Shown here piece after piece: positions 43,367-51,614 of a stretch of DNA of 64,000 nt. The DNA is taken from positions 124,001-188,000 of the forward strand of contig NZ_QXFK01000019.1 of the NCBI RefSeq assembly GCF_003581645.1, given 5' to 3'. The DNA is from Pelagerythrobacter aerophilus (lineage in GTDB: Bacteria > Pseudomonadota > Alphaproteobacteria > Sphingomonadales > Sphingomonadaceae). Below the pieces are notes generated by a model that ran no database searches, was not told where the DNA came from, and saw only the letters and a program-made list of their open reading frames with translations. The translations under genes were made by a program, and so were the position numbers. Positions within the stretch are counted from its first letter, which is position 1. Every line of letters starts with the position of its first letter.

Positions 43367-45034
43367 ATGAGTGCGCAGGGCACGTCCGCCGCAGCGGAAC
43401 AGGACATCAAGCAGAGCGAGGTGAAGGTCATCGTCGCATCCTCGCTCGGCACGATGTTCGAGTGGTTCGACTTCTACCTCTACGGCCTGCTCGCGAGCTA
43501 TATTTCCGCGCAGTTCTTCTCCGGCGTCAACGAGACCACCGCCTTCATCCTCGCGCTCGCCGCCTTCGCCGCGGGCTTTGCGATCCGGCCGCTCGGCTCG
43601 GTCGTCTTCGGGCGGATCGGCGACCTCGTCGGGCGCAAGAACACCTTCCTCGTGACGATGGTGCTCATGGGTCTCTCGACCTTCTCGGTCGGCCTGCTGC
43701 CCAGCTACGCCGCGATCGGCGTCGCGGCGCCGGTTCTCCTCGTCTTCCTCCGGCTGCTTCAGGGCCTCGCCGTCGGCGGTGAGTATGGCGGCGCGGCGAC
43801 CTACGTTGCCGAGCATGCGCCGAAAGGGAAACGCGGCTTCTTCACCAGCTTCATCCAGACCACGGCGACGATCGGCCTGTTCGCCGCGCTTCTGCTGGTG
43901 ATCGGCCTGCGCGCGCTGATGGGCGAGGACGCCTTCGCCGACTGGGGCTGGCGGATCCCGTTCCTGCTCTCGATCTTCCTGCTCGCGATCTCGCTGTGGA
44001 TCCGCCTGCAACTCGCCGAAAGCCCGGTGTTCCAGAAGATGAAGGACGAAGGGAAGACCTCGAAAGCGCCGCTGACCGAGGCGTTCGCGCGCTGGGGCAA
44101 CCTCAAGTACGTGCTTCTCGCACTGTTCGGCGCGGCCGCGGGGCAAGGGGTAATCGGCTATACCGGGCAGTTCTACACGCTGTTCTATCTGGAACGGATC
44201 GCCGACGTCGATCCGGCGACGTCGAACGTGCTGCTGGTCATCGCGCTGATCCTGGCCACGCCCACTTTCGTCTTCTTCGGCTGGCTGAGCGACAAGATCG
44301 GCCGCAAGAAGATCATCATGACCGCCTGCGTGCTCGCGGTGCTGACATTCTTCCCTCTGTTCAAGGCGCTGACCCACGCGGCCAATCCCGATCTTGCCGA
44401 CGCGGTGCGCAACGCGCCGGTCACCGTCGTCGCGCACGAGGACACGTGCTCGTTCCAGTTCGATCCGGTCGGCAACAACACTTTCGACAAGACGAGCTGC
44501 GATATCGCCAAGGCCTATCTGGCGAAGAACGGCATCAACTACGATAATGTCGAGGCATCGGCCGGCGCGACCGCCGAGGTCCGCATCGGCGATACGGTGG
44601 TTGTTGCGCCCGACCCCGACACGTTGTCGGGCGCGGAACTGAAAACCGCGATCGGCGCTTTCGAGCAGCGCATCGGCGCAGAGCTGCTCGCCGCCGGCTA
44701 TCCGAGCGAAGCCGATCCGGCCAAGATCAACCGTCCGCTCGTCGTCGCGATCATTCTCGCGATCATGCTGATGGTGACCGCCGCCTATGCCCCCCTAGCG
44801 GCGATGCTGGTCGAGCTGTTTCCCAGCCGCGTGCGCTATACCTCCATGTCGCTGCCCTATCACATCGGCAACGGCTGGTTCGGCGGCTTCCTGCCGACCA
44901 CCGCCTTCGCGATGGTCGCGGCCACCGGCGATATTTACTACGGGCTGTGGTATCCGGTGCTGGTGTGCGCCATGACCGCCGTGATCGGTATCCTGTTCCT
45001 GCCCGAGACCTTCCGCCGGAACATCGATGACTAG
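43367..45034 (+). CDS. MHS-family MFS transporter with periplasmic insertion
   Basis: A 555-residue inner-membrane transporter of the metabolite:H+ symporter family. The start is typical (ASSLGTMFEWFDFYLYGLLA); GRIGDLVGRKNTF is the first A-motif and GLAVGGEYGGAATYVAEHAP follows. After helix nine, about 120 hydrophilic residues (roughly 335-455) are inserted before the last three helices, containing two cysteines (EDTCSFQFD and DKTSCDIA) that could form a disulfide. By topology this loop is periplasmic. Ordinary MHS proteins are 420-450 residues. ATG 43367 follows TGGAGGAGAGG. It likely imports the acid or alcohol set free by the exported esterases. Confidence 0.88.
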   Translation: MSAQGTSAAAEQDIKQSEVKVIVASSLGTMFEWFDFYLYGLLASYISAQFFSGVNETTAFILALAAFAAGFAIRPLGSVVFGRIGDLVGRKNTFLVTMVLMGLSTFSVGLLPSYAAIGVAAPVLLVFLRLLQGLAVGGEYGGAATYVAEHAPKGKRGFFTSFIQTTATIGLFAALLLVIGLRALMGEDAFADWGWRIPFLLSIFLLAISLWIRLQLAESPVFQKMKDEGKTSKAPLTEAFARWGNLKYVLLALFGAAAGQGVIGYTGQFYTLFYLERIADVDPATSNVLLVIALILATPTFVFFGWLSDKIGRKKIIMTACVLAVLTFFPLFKALTHAANPDLADAVRNAPVTVVAHEDTCSFQFDPVGNNTFDKTSCDIAKAYLAKNGINYDNVEASAGATAEVRIGDTVVVAPDPDTLSGAELKTAIGAFEQRIGAELLAAGYPSEADPAKINRPLVVAIILAIMLMVTAAYAPLAAMLVELFPSRVRYTSMSLPYHIGNGWFGGFLPTTAFAMVAATGDIYYGLWYPVLVCAMTAVIGILFLPETFRRNIDD

Positions 45035-46322
45035 CACCCGGCGCGCCTTCCTGGCCGCTACGGGGACGGCGCCACTGCTTGCGGCAGTGCCGGCGCTTGC
45101 ACGGTCGGACGAGGCCCTCACCGCGACCGTGGCAGACGATCTCGCGCGCTATATCGGTTTCGGCAACAAGCAATCCGGCGGGGCCGGCGACATCGCCTGT
45201 GGCGAATGGCTGGAACGGGAACTGGTCGCAAGCGGCTTCGCGACGCAGCGGCAGACGTTCTCGGTTCCCTGGTTCGAGCCAGAGACGGCCGAGCTGATGG
45301 CGGGTAGCACCCGGGCATCGGTCTGGCCCCAGCCGATCGTGCGCACCACGCCCGCCGGAGGACTGTCGGCGCCGCTCGTCAGGGTCGATTCTGCGGGGTA
45401 TGCGGCACGGCCGCTGCGGGGCGCGATCGCGCTGGTCGACCTGCCCTTCGGCCGCTGGTCGGCGATGAACTGGCCGGGGGTCAAGACGCCGGTCGATGCG
45501 GCCTTTGCCGCCGGGGCGGCGGCGTGCGTGATCGTCACCCATGGCCCGACGGGCAAAGTGATCGCGCTCAATACCGACGGGCGGAAGCCTCTCTACGGCG
45601 GCCCCGTTGCGCTGCTCGCCCCAGACGATGCCGCGCCGTTCTTCACCGCTGCTGCGGAGGGGCGCGAGGCACGGCTTACGCTCACGGGCCGAGAGGGACG
45701 GCGCGAGGCGTTCAATCTCGTCGGACGGCTTGATCGCGACCGCGGGAAATGGGTGGTGGTATCGACGCCCCGTTCGGGCTGGTTCACCTGTGCAGGCGAG
45801 CGCGGGGGCGGGATCGCGGCGTGGCTGCACATCGCCCGTTGGGCGGCCAAAGCCCTTCCGCACCACGATCTCGCCTTCGTCTGCAACAGCGGCCACGAAT
45901 ACCTCTACCTCGGCGCGGAAGAGCTGATCCACCGCGTCGCGCCGCGGCCGGAGGAGACCGCCTTCTGGCTGCACCTCGGTGCCAATCTCGCCGCGCGCGA
46001 CTGGCACGACACGGTCGGGGCGAGCAAGCCGCTCCCGGGCACGGATTCGCAGCGCTTCCTCGCGGTCAGCCCCGAACTCGTCGCTCCGGCCCGCAAGCGG
46101 TTCGCGGGGCTTGCGGGACTCGAAGCGCCTTACTCGACCGAGGAGATTACCGCAGGCGAGCTCTCGAACATCGTGGCGGCAGGCTACGGCCCGGTCGCCG
46201 GCGTGTTCGGCGTCCACCGCTATCACCACGTCGCCGAGGACGACGAACGATGCGTCTCAGCCGAAGCCGTGGCGCAGACGACACTGGCGTTCCGCGATCT
46301 GCTGGCCTCTGCAGTGCGATGA
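45027..46322 (+). CDS. Tat-exported M28-like protein with lost metal ligands
   Basis: A 431-residue protein. The N-terminus STRRAFLAATG is a twin-arginine signal. The body resembles M28 aminopeptidases with an inserted PA-like domain: an N-terminal IGFGNKQSGGAGDIACGEWL, a middle segment with GAIALVDLPFG, then VVVSTPRSGWFTCAGERGGG and VCNSGHEYLYLGAEELIHR. At the positions where M28 enzymes carry the zinc-binding His-x-Asp and Asp, the sequence reads STPRSG and CAGERGG, so the di-zinc site looks lost. It may be a binding protein or use other chemistry. It overlaps the transporter by eight bases and the next esterase by four. Confidence 0.72.
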   Translation: MTSTRRAFLAATGTAPLLAAVPALARSDEALTATVADDLARYIGFGNKQSGGAGDIACGEWLERELVASGFATQRQTFSVPWFEPETAELMAGSTRASVWPQPIVRTTPAGGLSAPLVRVDSAGYAARPLRGAIALVDLPFGRWSAMNWPGVKTPVDAAFAAGAAACVIVTHGPTGKVIALNTDGRKPLYGGPVALLAPDDAAPFFTAAAEGREARLTLTGREGRREAFNLVGRLDRDRGKWVVVSTPRSGWFTCAGERGGGIAAWLHIARWAAKALPHHDLAFVCNSGHEYLYLGAEELIHRVAPRPEETAFWLHLGANLAARDWHDTVGASKPLPGTDSQRFLAVSPELVAPARKRFAGLAGLEAPYSTEEITAGELSNIVAAGYGPVAGVFGVHRYHHVAEDDERCVSAEAVAQTTLAFRDLLASAVR

Positions 46323-47947
46323 AAGCGCTTCGCCTGCCACTGGCGCTGTTGTTCGCACTGCTCCCGGCGGGCGCCTGGGCGGGCTCGGACGAGGCGGGCG
46401 CCCCGCAAGTGACGATCGAGCAAGGGCAGTTGGCCGGCACGCGCGAGGGCGAGCTCGCGGTCTATCGCGGCATTCCCTATGCCGCGCCGCCGGTGGGCGA
46501 GCGGCGATGGAAGCCGCCCGGTCCTGCTCCGAACTGGAGCGGAGTACGTAGCGCGCCGGAGTTCGGCCCGGCGTGCACGCAGCCGGCGCTGCCGCCCTCC
46601 AGCCTCTACTACGAGCCGCTCCGCCGAACCTCCGAAGACTGCCTGACACTCAACGTCTGGGCGCCTGAGCGAGCGCGGAAGGCTCCCGTAATCGTCTGGC
46701 TTCACGGCGGCTCGCTACGCGTCGGCAGCAGCGCCTCACCGATGTACGACGGGGCGAATTTCGCCCGGCGCGGCGCGGTGTTCGTGTCGCTCAACTACCG
46801 GCTCGGCGCGCTGGGGTGGATGGCCCATCGCGCCCTCAGCGACGAATCTTCCGGCCACGTGTCGGGCAACTACGGTCTGCTCGACCAGATCGCCGCGCTG
46901 CGCTGGGTCCGGGCGAACGTCGCGGCTTTCGGCGGCGATCCCGACAACGTCACGGTGATGGGTGAGTCTGCCGGCGCACTCAGCGTAAGCTATCTGCTCG
47001 TCTCGCCCCTCGCCCGCGGCCTGTTCGACAAGGCCATCGTGCAGAGCGCCAATGCCCGGGCCTTCCCCGCGCTCGCGGAACCGGTGTTCGGCATGCCTTC
47101 GGCCGAGACGACCGGCGAACGTCTATTCGACAAGCTGGACCTGCGCGATCTCCCGACTGCCCGCGCGATGGACGCCCAGCAGTTCGTCGACCGCGCGGCG
47201 CAGGCGGGTTTCTCGCCGCAAGGCACGATCGACGGCGAGGTGCTGCCCATGCAGATCATCGACGCGTTCGATCGAGGGGCTCAGGCGAAAGTGCCGGTCC
47301 TTGCCGGGATCAACAGCGGCGAGGTACGAGCCCAACGCGCGCTCCTGCCGCCCGCCCCTACAAGCGCTGAGGCTTACGAGGACGCGGCGAAGGCCGCGCA
47401 CGGCGATCTCGCTGCAGCGTTCCTCCGGCTCTATCCCTCCGACCGAATAGACCAGTCGATGCTGGCGACGGCCCGCGACGGGATTTACGGCTGGGCAACC
47501 GAGCGCATCGTCCGCAAACAGGCCGCTGAGGGGCAGAACGCCTACTTCTTCGTCTTCGACCACTGCTATGCCGCAGCGCGCGCGAGAGACTTGTGCGCAT
47601 TCCACGCGGGCGAGCTGGCCTTCGTGTTCGGACGGCTCCGACGCGAGGATCTGCCGCCCAACTGGCCGGTTCCGAGCGGGCCGGCGGACGCGGCACTATC
47701 GCAGACAATGATGGACTACTGGGTTTCCTTCGCCGCCACCGGAACGCCGCGAAGCGATCACGGACCGGCATGGCCCGGCTACGGCGAAGGCGAGGCCTAC
47801 ATACGCTTCGATCACGGCGCGCATCAGGCCACGGACCCGTTGCCCGGCATGTTCGAACTGCACGAAGAGATCGTCCAGCGCCGCAAGCGTGCGGACCGGC
47901 AATGGTTTCTGAGCGCCGGAGTCGATGTCTCGCCCGAACGGCGGTGA
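46319..47947 (+). CDS. exported type B carboxylesterase (second copy)
   Basis: A 542-residue carboxylesterase type B with signal peptide (to about residue 21, PAGAWA). Signatures are GIPYAAPPVGERRWKPP, EDCLTLNVWAPE, HGGSLRVGSS for the oxyanion hole, nucleophile Ser217 in VMGESAGALSV, and a catalytic-His candidate in FHAGELAFVFG. It aligns along its whole length with the esterase at 38276, including the region around LPPAPTSAEAYEDAAKAAHG, so the two are paralogues. ATG 46319 overlaps the stop of the M28-like gene. It is the last plus-strand gene before a convergent hydrolase. Confidence 0.88.
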   Translation: MKALRLPLALLFALLPAGAWAGSDEAGAPQVTIEQGQLAGTREGELAVYRGIPYAAPPVGERRWKPPGPAPNWSGVRSAPEFGPACTQPALPPSSLYYEPLRRTSEDCLTLNVWAPERARKAPVIVWLHGGSLRVGSSASPMYDGANFARRGAVFVSLNYRLGALGWMAHRALSDESSGHVSGNYGLLDQIAALRWVRANVAAFGGDPDNVTVMGESAGALSVSYLLVSPLARGLFDKAIVQSANARAFPALAEPVFGMPSAETTGERLFDKLDLRDLPTARAMDAQQFVDRAAQAGFSPQGTIDGEVLPMQIIDAFDRGAQAKVPVLAGINSGEVRAQRALLPPAPTSAEAYEDAAKAAHGDLAAAFLRLYPSDRIDQSMLATARDGIYGWATERIVRKQAAEGQNAYFFVFDHCYAAARARDLCAFHAGELAFVFGRLRREDLPPNWPVPSGPADAALSQTMMDYWVSFAATGTPRSDHGPAWPGYGEGEAYIRFDHGAHQATDPLPGMFELHEEIVQRRKRADRQWFLSAGVDVSPERR

Positions 47948-47961
47948 CGAGCGCCGCGGCG

Positions 47962-48786
47962 TCAGGCCTTCGACCCGCGAAGCACCTCGCCGAAGAACAG
48001 TAGCGTGTCCGCCAGACGGCGGCGCCAGTAGGGCCAGTCGTGGCCGCCTTCGTACTCGGCGTAGTCGTGCGCGATGCCGGCAACCTCAAGCGCCTCGTGC
48101 AGGGCGCGATTGCCAGCGAGAAGATCGTCGTCCCGCCCGCAGTCGAAGCGGAATGGCGGCAGCGGCGCCGAGGCACTGCGAAGCGCGGCGAGAACGCTGG
48201 TATCCGCCGCGTCCGTGCTCCAGCCGCGGCGCGATCCGGGCGCCATGAGGGCGTCGAGTTGGTTGGCCTCGGTGATCGCCGAAAGCGCTGACGCGGCACG
48301 GAAGCGGCTGGGATACTTGCCCAGGAGGCGAAGCGCCGCGAAGCCCCCCATGCTGAGCCCTGCGATCAGCGTGGGCGAGTGTTCGCTGCAGGCGGGTACC
48401 GCCATTCGGGTGGCCAGCGGAACCTCGTCCGCTATCCAGTGCTCGAAGTCCTGATCGCGGTGCGGGACATAGCCCGATCCGTCGCGCCACAGTCTGTCGG
48501 ACGGCATGGCGAGTACCATCGGAGGCACCGCTCCTGAAGCGACCAGATCCGCCAGGGTGCGATGCGCCGCGCCCTTGAATGCCCACGCCCAATGCGAGCC
48601 GTAAACGCCGTGGAGCAGGAGAACGATCGGCAGGTCCGCGGTGCCCTCCGTACCAGGCGGCGCATAGAAGGTGATATCGGCGCGGTGCCCGAGCGCCGGG
48701 CTGGAGACGGTCACGAAAGTGAAGCCCGGCTCCGTCAGCGCGGAATCGGAACACTCGATCGTTCGGAAAGGCGGCCGCTCAGTCAA
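47962..48786 (-). CDS. alpha/beta-hydrolase, esterase D/PF00756 type
   Basis: A 274-residue hydrolase without a signal peptide. LPIVLLLHGVYGSHWAW gives the oxyanion strand, the nucleophile is in LIAGLSMGGFAALRL, and EGGHDWPYWRRRL carries the catalytic His. The fold family includes S-formylglutathione hydrolase and tributyrin esterases. The chosen start is a TTG at 48786 that overlaps the end of the zinc alcohol dehydrogenase by eight bases; the open frame extends upstream only inside that gene. Pairing a dehydrogenase with this esterase type recalls formaldehyde detoxification, but substrate identity is open. Confidence 0.8.
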   Translation of the reverse strand: MTERPPFRTIECSDSALTEPGFTFVTVSSPALGHRADITFYAPPGTEGTADLPIVLLLHGVYGSHWAWAFKGAAHRTLADLVASGAVPPMVLAMPSDRLWRDGSGYVPHRDQDFEHWIADEVPLATRMAVPACSEHSPTLIAGLSMGGFAALRLLGKYPSRFRAASALSAITEANQLDALMAPGSRRGWSTDAADTSVLAALRSASAPLPPFRFDCGRDDDLLAGNRALHEALEVAGIAHDYAEYEGGHDWPYWRRRLADTLLFFGEVLRGSKA

Positions 48787-49906
48787 ACAGCACAACTCCC
48801 TTCGTGGTCCGGCCGGCGAGCATATCGTCCAGCGCCGCTCGCAGCTCCTCCAGACGATAGGTCGCATCGACCATCGACGCGAGCTCGAGCGCACCGGACA
48901 GGGCCCAGTCGATCAGCCGGGGCAAGTCGCGATCCGGAACGCAACCGCCGTAGAGCGGCGTCAGGTAGCGCTTGTTCCACTGGAACCACGGCATGGGAAC
49001 CGTGACCTCCCCGTGCGAGCCGCTGAGCTGCAGCGCGTTGCCGCCATCGCGCACGAGGCGCAGCGGCAGGAAGGACAGAGCGGCCTGTCCGGTCGCCTCG
49101 AAGGCATGGTCGGCACCGCGGCCGCCGGTCAGAGCCAGCACGGCCTTTATCAGCGCCTGATGGTCCGTATCGCCGCGCGAGGCGACGATGCAATCGGTGG
49201 CGCCGAGCTCCCGCGCGCGGTCGAGCTTCGCCTGATGGAGGTCGATCGCGATGATCCGTCCCGCGCCGGCCAGGCGCGCGCCCTGGATCACGCTGAGACC
49301 GACGCCGCCGCATCCGACCACGGCAACGCTCTCGCCCGGCTGTACGTCGGCGATGTTGATCGCCGATCCCACGCCCGTCATCACGCCGCATCCGAGGATG
49401 CAGGCCTGCGCCAGCGGAAGCTCCGGAGGCAGCGGGGTCAGCGCCTCGGGCCGGACGAGCGTGTATTCGGCAAAGGTGCCGAGGTTGAACGAGCGTTCGA
49501 TCGGCCGGCCGTTCCAGAGAGTGTGGCCGGAGCCGGCGGCACTCGTCCCCAGCGACGCGTCGCGCGCCAGCGTCCGCTCGCAAAGCGGAGCATTGCCGCG
49601 AGCGCATTGCGCACAGCGCCCGCAGGGTATCGCCCAGTTGAGCAGGACCGGCTGGCCGACCGCGAAATCCGTCACGGCCTCGCCCACCGCCTCGATCACG
49701 CCCGCGCCCTCGTGGCCCATGACGAGCGGGCCGGGCCAGTGCAGCGACGCGTGATCGGTATGACAGACGCCGGCAGCCTTCAGCCGCACGCGCACTTCGT
49801 CCGGCACCGGCGCGCGAACTTCGACGGGCTCGATAACGAAAGCGCCCGCCCCGTCCGCAATCGCGGCAAGGGCCGTGCGCGGCGAAGGCGATGGCAGTGT
49901 CGGCAT
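48779..49906 (-). CDS. zinc-dependent alcohol dehydrogenase
   Basis: A 375-residue medium-chain dehydrogenase. Catalytic zinc ligands are in GVCHTDH (Cys about 48) and GPLVMGHEGAGVIE (His-Glu), and structural zinc is held by four cysteines in PCGRCAQCARGNAPLC. The NAD loop VAVVGCGGVGLSVIQGA is near residue 195, and the acidic IIAIDLHQAKLDRA predicts NAD preference. It resembles class III/aryl-alcohol-type dehydrogenases. It is translationally linked to the downstream esterase, a two-gene operon converging on the esterase cluster. It could oxidise the alcohol part of an ester hydrolysed there; that is inference. Confidence 0.88.
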   Translation of the reverse strand: MPTLPSPSPRTALAAIADGAGAFVIEPVEVRAPVPDEVRVRLKAAGVCHTDHASLHWPGPLVMGHEGAGVIEAVGEAVTDFAVGQPVLLNWAIPCGRCAQCARGNAPLCERTLARDASLGTSAAGSGHTLWNGRPIERSFNLGTFAEYTLVRPEALTPLPPELPLAQACILGCGVMTGVGSAINIADVQPGESVAVVGCGGVGLSVIQGARLAGAGRIIAIDLHQAKLDRARELGATDCIVASRGDTDHQALIKAVLALTGGRGADHAFEATGQAALSFLPLRLVRDGGNALQLSGSHGEVTVPMPWFQWNKRYLTPLYGGCVPDRDLPRLIDWALSGALELASMVDATYRLEELRAALDDMLAGRTTKGVVLFD

Positions 49907-49997
49907 GGGTGCGAGACTAGCCGCGGTGCCTCCCGCCGTCAGTCATGCACCCTGTCGCGATGGCGGCGGAAAACTGTCATCGCGCGAACGTGGCAGC

Positions 49998-51500
49998 CTA
50001 GACCTCTCCGGCGCCATAAGGGTCCGTGTGCCGCGGCAGGCCGGCGGCAACGACGGCCGCGGCCAGCATGAACGCGGCGGCGATCGGCATGGACCAGATC
50101 GGCGCTCCCGGGAAGAACGCGCTCGAAACGCTGCCCATCACGGTCGAGACCAGCAGCTGCGGCAGCACGATGAAGATGTTGAACAGCCCCATGTAGATGC
50201 CGAGCTTGTTCTGCGGCAGCGCGTCGCACAGGATCGCGTAGGGCATGGTCAGGATCGATGCCCAGGCGATCCCGACGCCGATCATCGAGACGATCAGCAG
50301 GTCCGGGTCGCTGATGAACAAGAACGAGAGATAGCCGGCCGCCCCTGCTGCGAGGTTCAGCATGTGCGTGACGGGCCGCCCAAGCCGCGCCGCGATCCAG
50401 GGCAGAACGAACGCGTAGAGGGCGGCAACGCCGTTGTAGACCGCGAACAGCACGCCGACCCAGTCAGCCCCATCGTTATACGCCTGGCTGGTCGGATCGG
50501 CGGCACCGAACTGGTGCTGCGTCACCACCGGCGTCGCGTAAATCCACATGATGAAGAGAGCGAACCAGGAGAAGAACTGGACCACCGCAAGCCGCTTCAT
50601 CACCGGCGACATCGCATGAAGATCGCTCAGAATCTCCGACAACGCCCCCACCTTCGCGCGGCGCCGGACTCTCGCCGCACTGACGATCTGCGCCAGCCCG
50701 AACGCGGCGAGGCCGCCGCCGAGGATGTAGAGCGGATTGTCGAGATCGAACCAGGCCACCAGCGCGAAGACCAGAATGCCGGCCAGCAGCCACCAGACGC
50801 CGCCTTGCGGCACAGTGAGATCCTCGTGACCCGCAGGGCCGCTGATGCGCTCATAGCCACCCTGGCGCTCAAGATCGTCGGGGGAATATTCCCTGGTCGA
50901 AACCACGGTCCATAGAACGGCGAGAAAGAGTGCCGCGCCGCCGGCGTAGAAGGCGTAGCGAACCGATGGCGGGATCACCCCTTCGGGCGCCGTGTTGGCG
51001 ACGCCGAGATACTGGGTGATGACGATCGGCGCGACCGAGGCGACGACCGCACCGGCCCCGATGAAAACGGTCTGGAACGCGTAGCCGGCGGTTCGTTGCG
51101 CACGCCCGAGCATGTCGCCGACGAAGGCCCGAAAGGGCTCCATCGAAATGTTGATCGAAGCGTCGAGCAGCCACAGGAGCCCCGCCGCGACCCATAGAGC
51201 GCCGGCGTGCGGAAACCAGAAAAGAGCCACCGTGCTGAGGATCGCTCCCGCGAGGAAATAGGGTCGACGGCGGCCGAGCCAGGTCCAGGTGCGGTCGCTC
51301 AGATAGCCGACGACGGGCTGGACGAGGAGGCCGGTGACGGGCCCCGCGATCCACAGGATCGGCAAGTCGTCGATCGAGGCACCGAGGGTCTGGAATATCC
51401 GGCTGACGTTGGCGCCCTGCAGCGCAAAGCCGATCTGGATTCCGAAGAAGCCGAACGAGATATTCCAGAGCTGCCAGAAGCCGAGCTTCGGCTTGTCCAT
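49998..51500 (-). CDS. SLC45/GPH-type sugar transporter (MalY-like)
   Basis: A 500-residue MFS permease with 12 helices. It opens LGFWQLWNISFGFFGIQIGF, followed by LPILWIAGPVTGLLVQPVVG and YLSDRTWTWLGRRRPYF, the RxGRRRPY-type signature of SLC45 sucrose/maltose carriers. A second half starts near residue 300. Caulobacter MalY, the maltose permease beside the MalA receptor, has this architecture. The start ATG 51500 follows GAGGAGG. It lies downstream of the TonB receptor in the same direction and would move maltodextrin or maltose across the inner membrane. Confidence 0.86.
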   Translation of the reverse strand: MDKPKLGFWQLWNISFGFFGIQIGFALQGANVSRIFQTLGASIDDLPILWIAGPVTGLLVQPVVGYLSDRTWTWLGRRRPYFLAGAILSTVALFWFPHAGALWVAAGLLWLLDASINISMEPFRAFVGDMLGRAQRTAGYAFQTVFIGAGAVVASVAPIVITQYLGVANTAPEGVIPPSVRYAFYAGGAALFLAVLWTVVSTREYSPDDLERQGGYERISGPAGHEDLTVPQGGVWWLLAGILVFALVAWFDLDNPLYILGGGLAAFGLAQIVSAARVRRRAKVGALSEILSDLHAMSPVMKRLAVVQFFSWFALFIMWIYATPVVTQHQFGAADPTSQAYNDGADWVGVLFAVYNGVAALYAFVLPWIAARLGRPVTHMLNLAAGAAGYLSFLFISDPDLLIVSMIGVGIAWASILTMPYAILCDALPQNKLGIYMGLFNIFIVLPQLLVSTVMGSVSSAFFPGAPIWSMPIAAAFMLAAAVVAAGLPRHTDPYGAGEV

Positions 51501-51547
51501 CCATGCCTCCTCAAAACCGTCCGGCATTCCGGATCGGACAATCCATA

Positions 51548-51581
51548 GGGAAAGAGCGGCGCTCTCGCACCGCCCTTTCCC
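51548..51581 (-). other. intercistronic stem-loop between receptor and permease
   Basis: GGGAAAG (51548-51554) and CTTTCCC (51575-51581) pair, with a further GCGG/CCGC inner stem, between the TonB receptor stop and the permease start. No T-run follows on either strand. It more likely acts as a processing or stabilising element that lowers permease expression relative to the receptor than as a terminator. Confidence 0.4.
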
Positions 51582-51614
51582 GTCAGTCGCTTCAGATCGC
51601 GGCCAGTGCCACGG

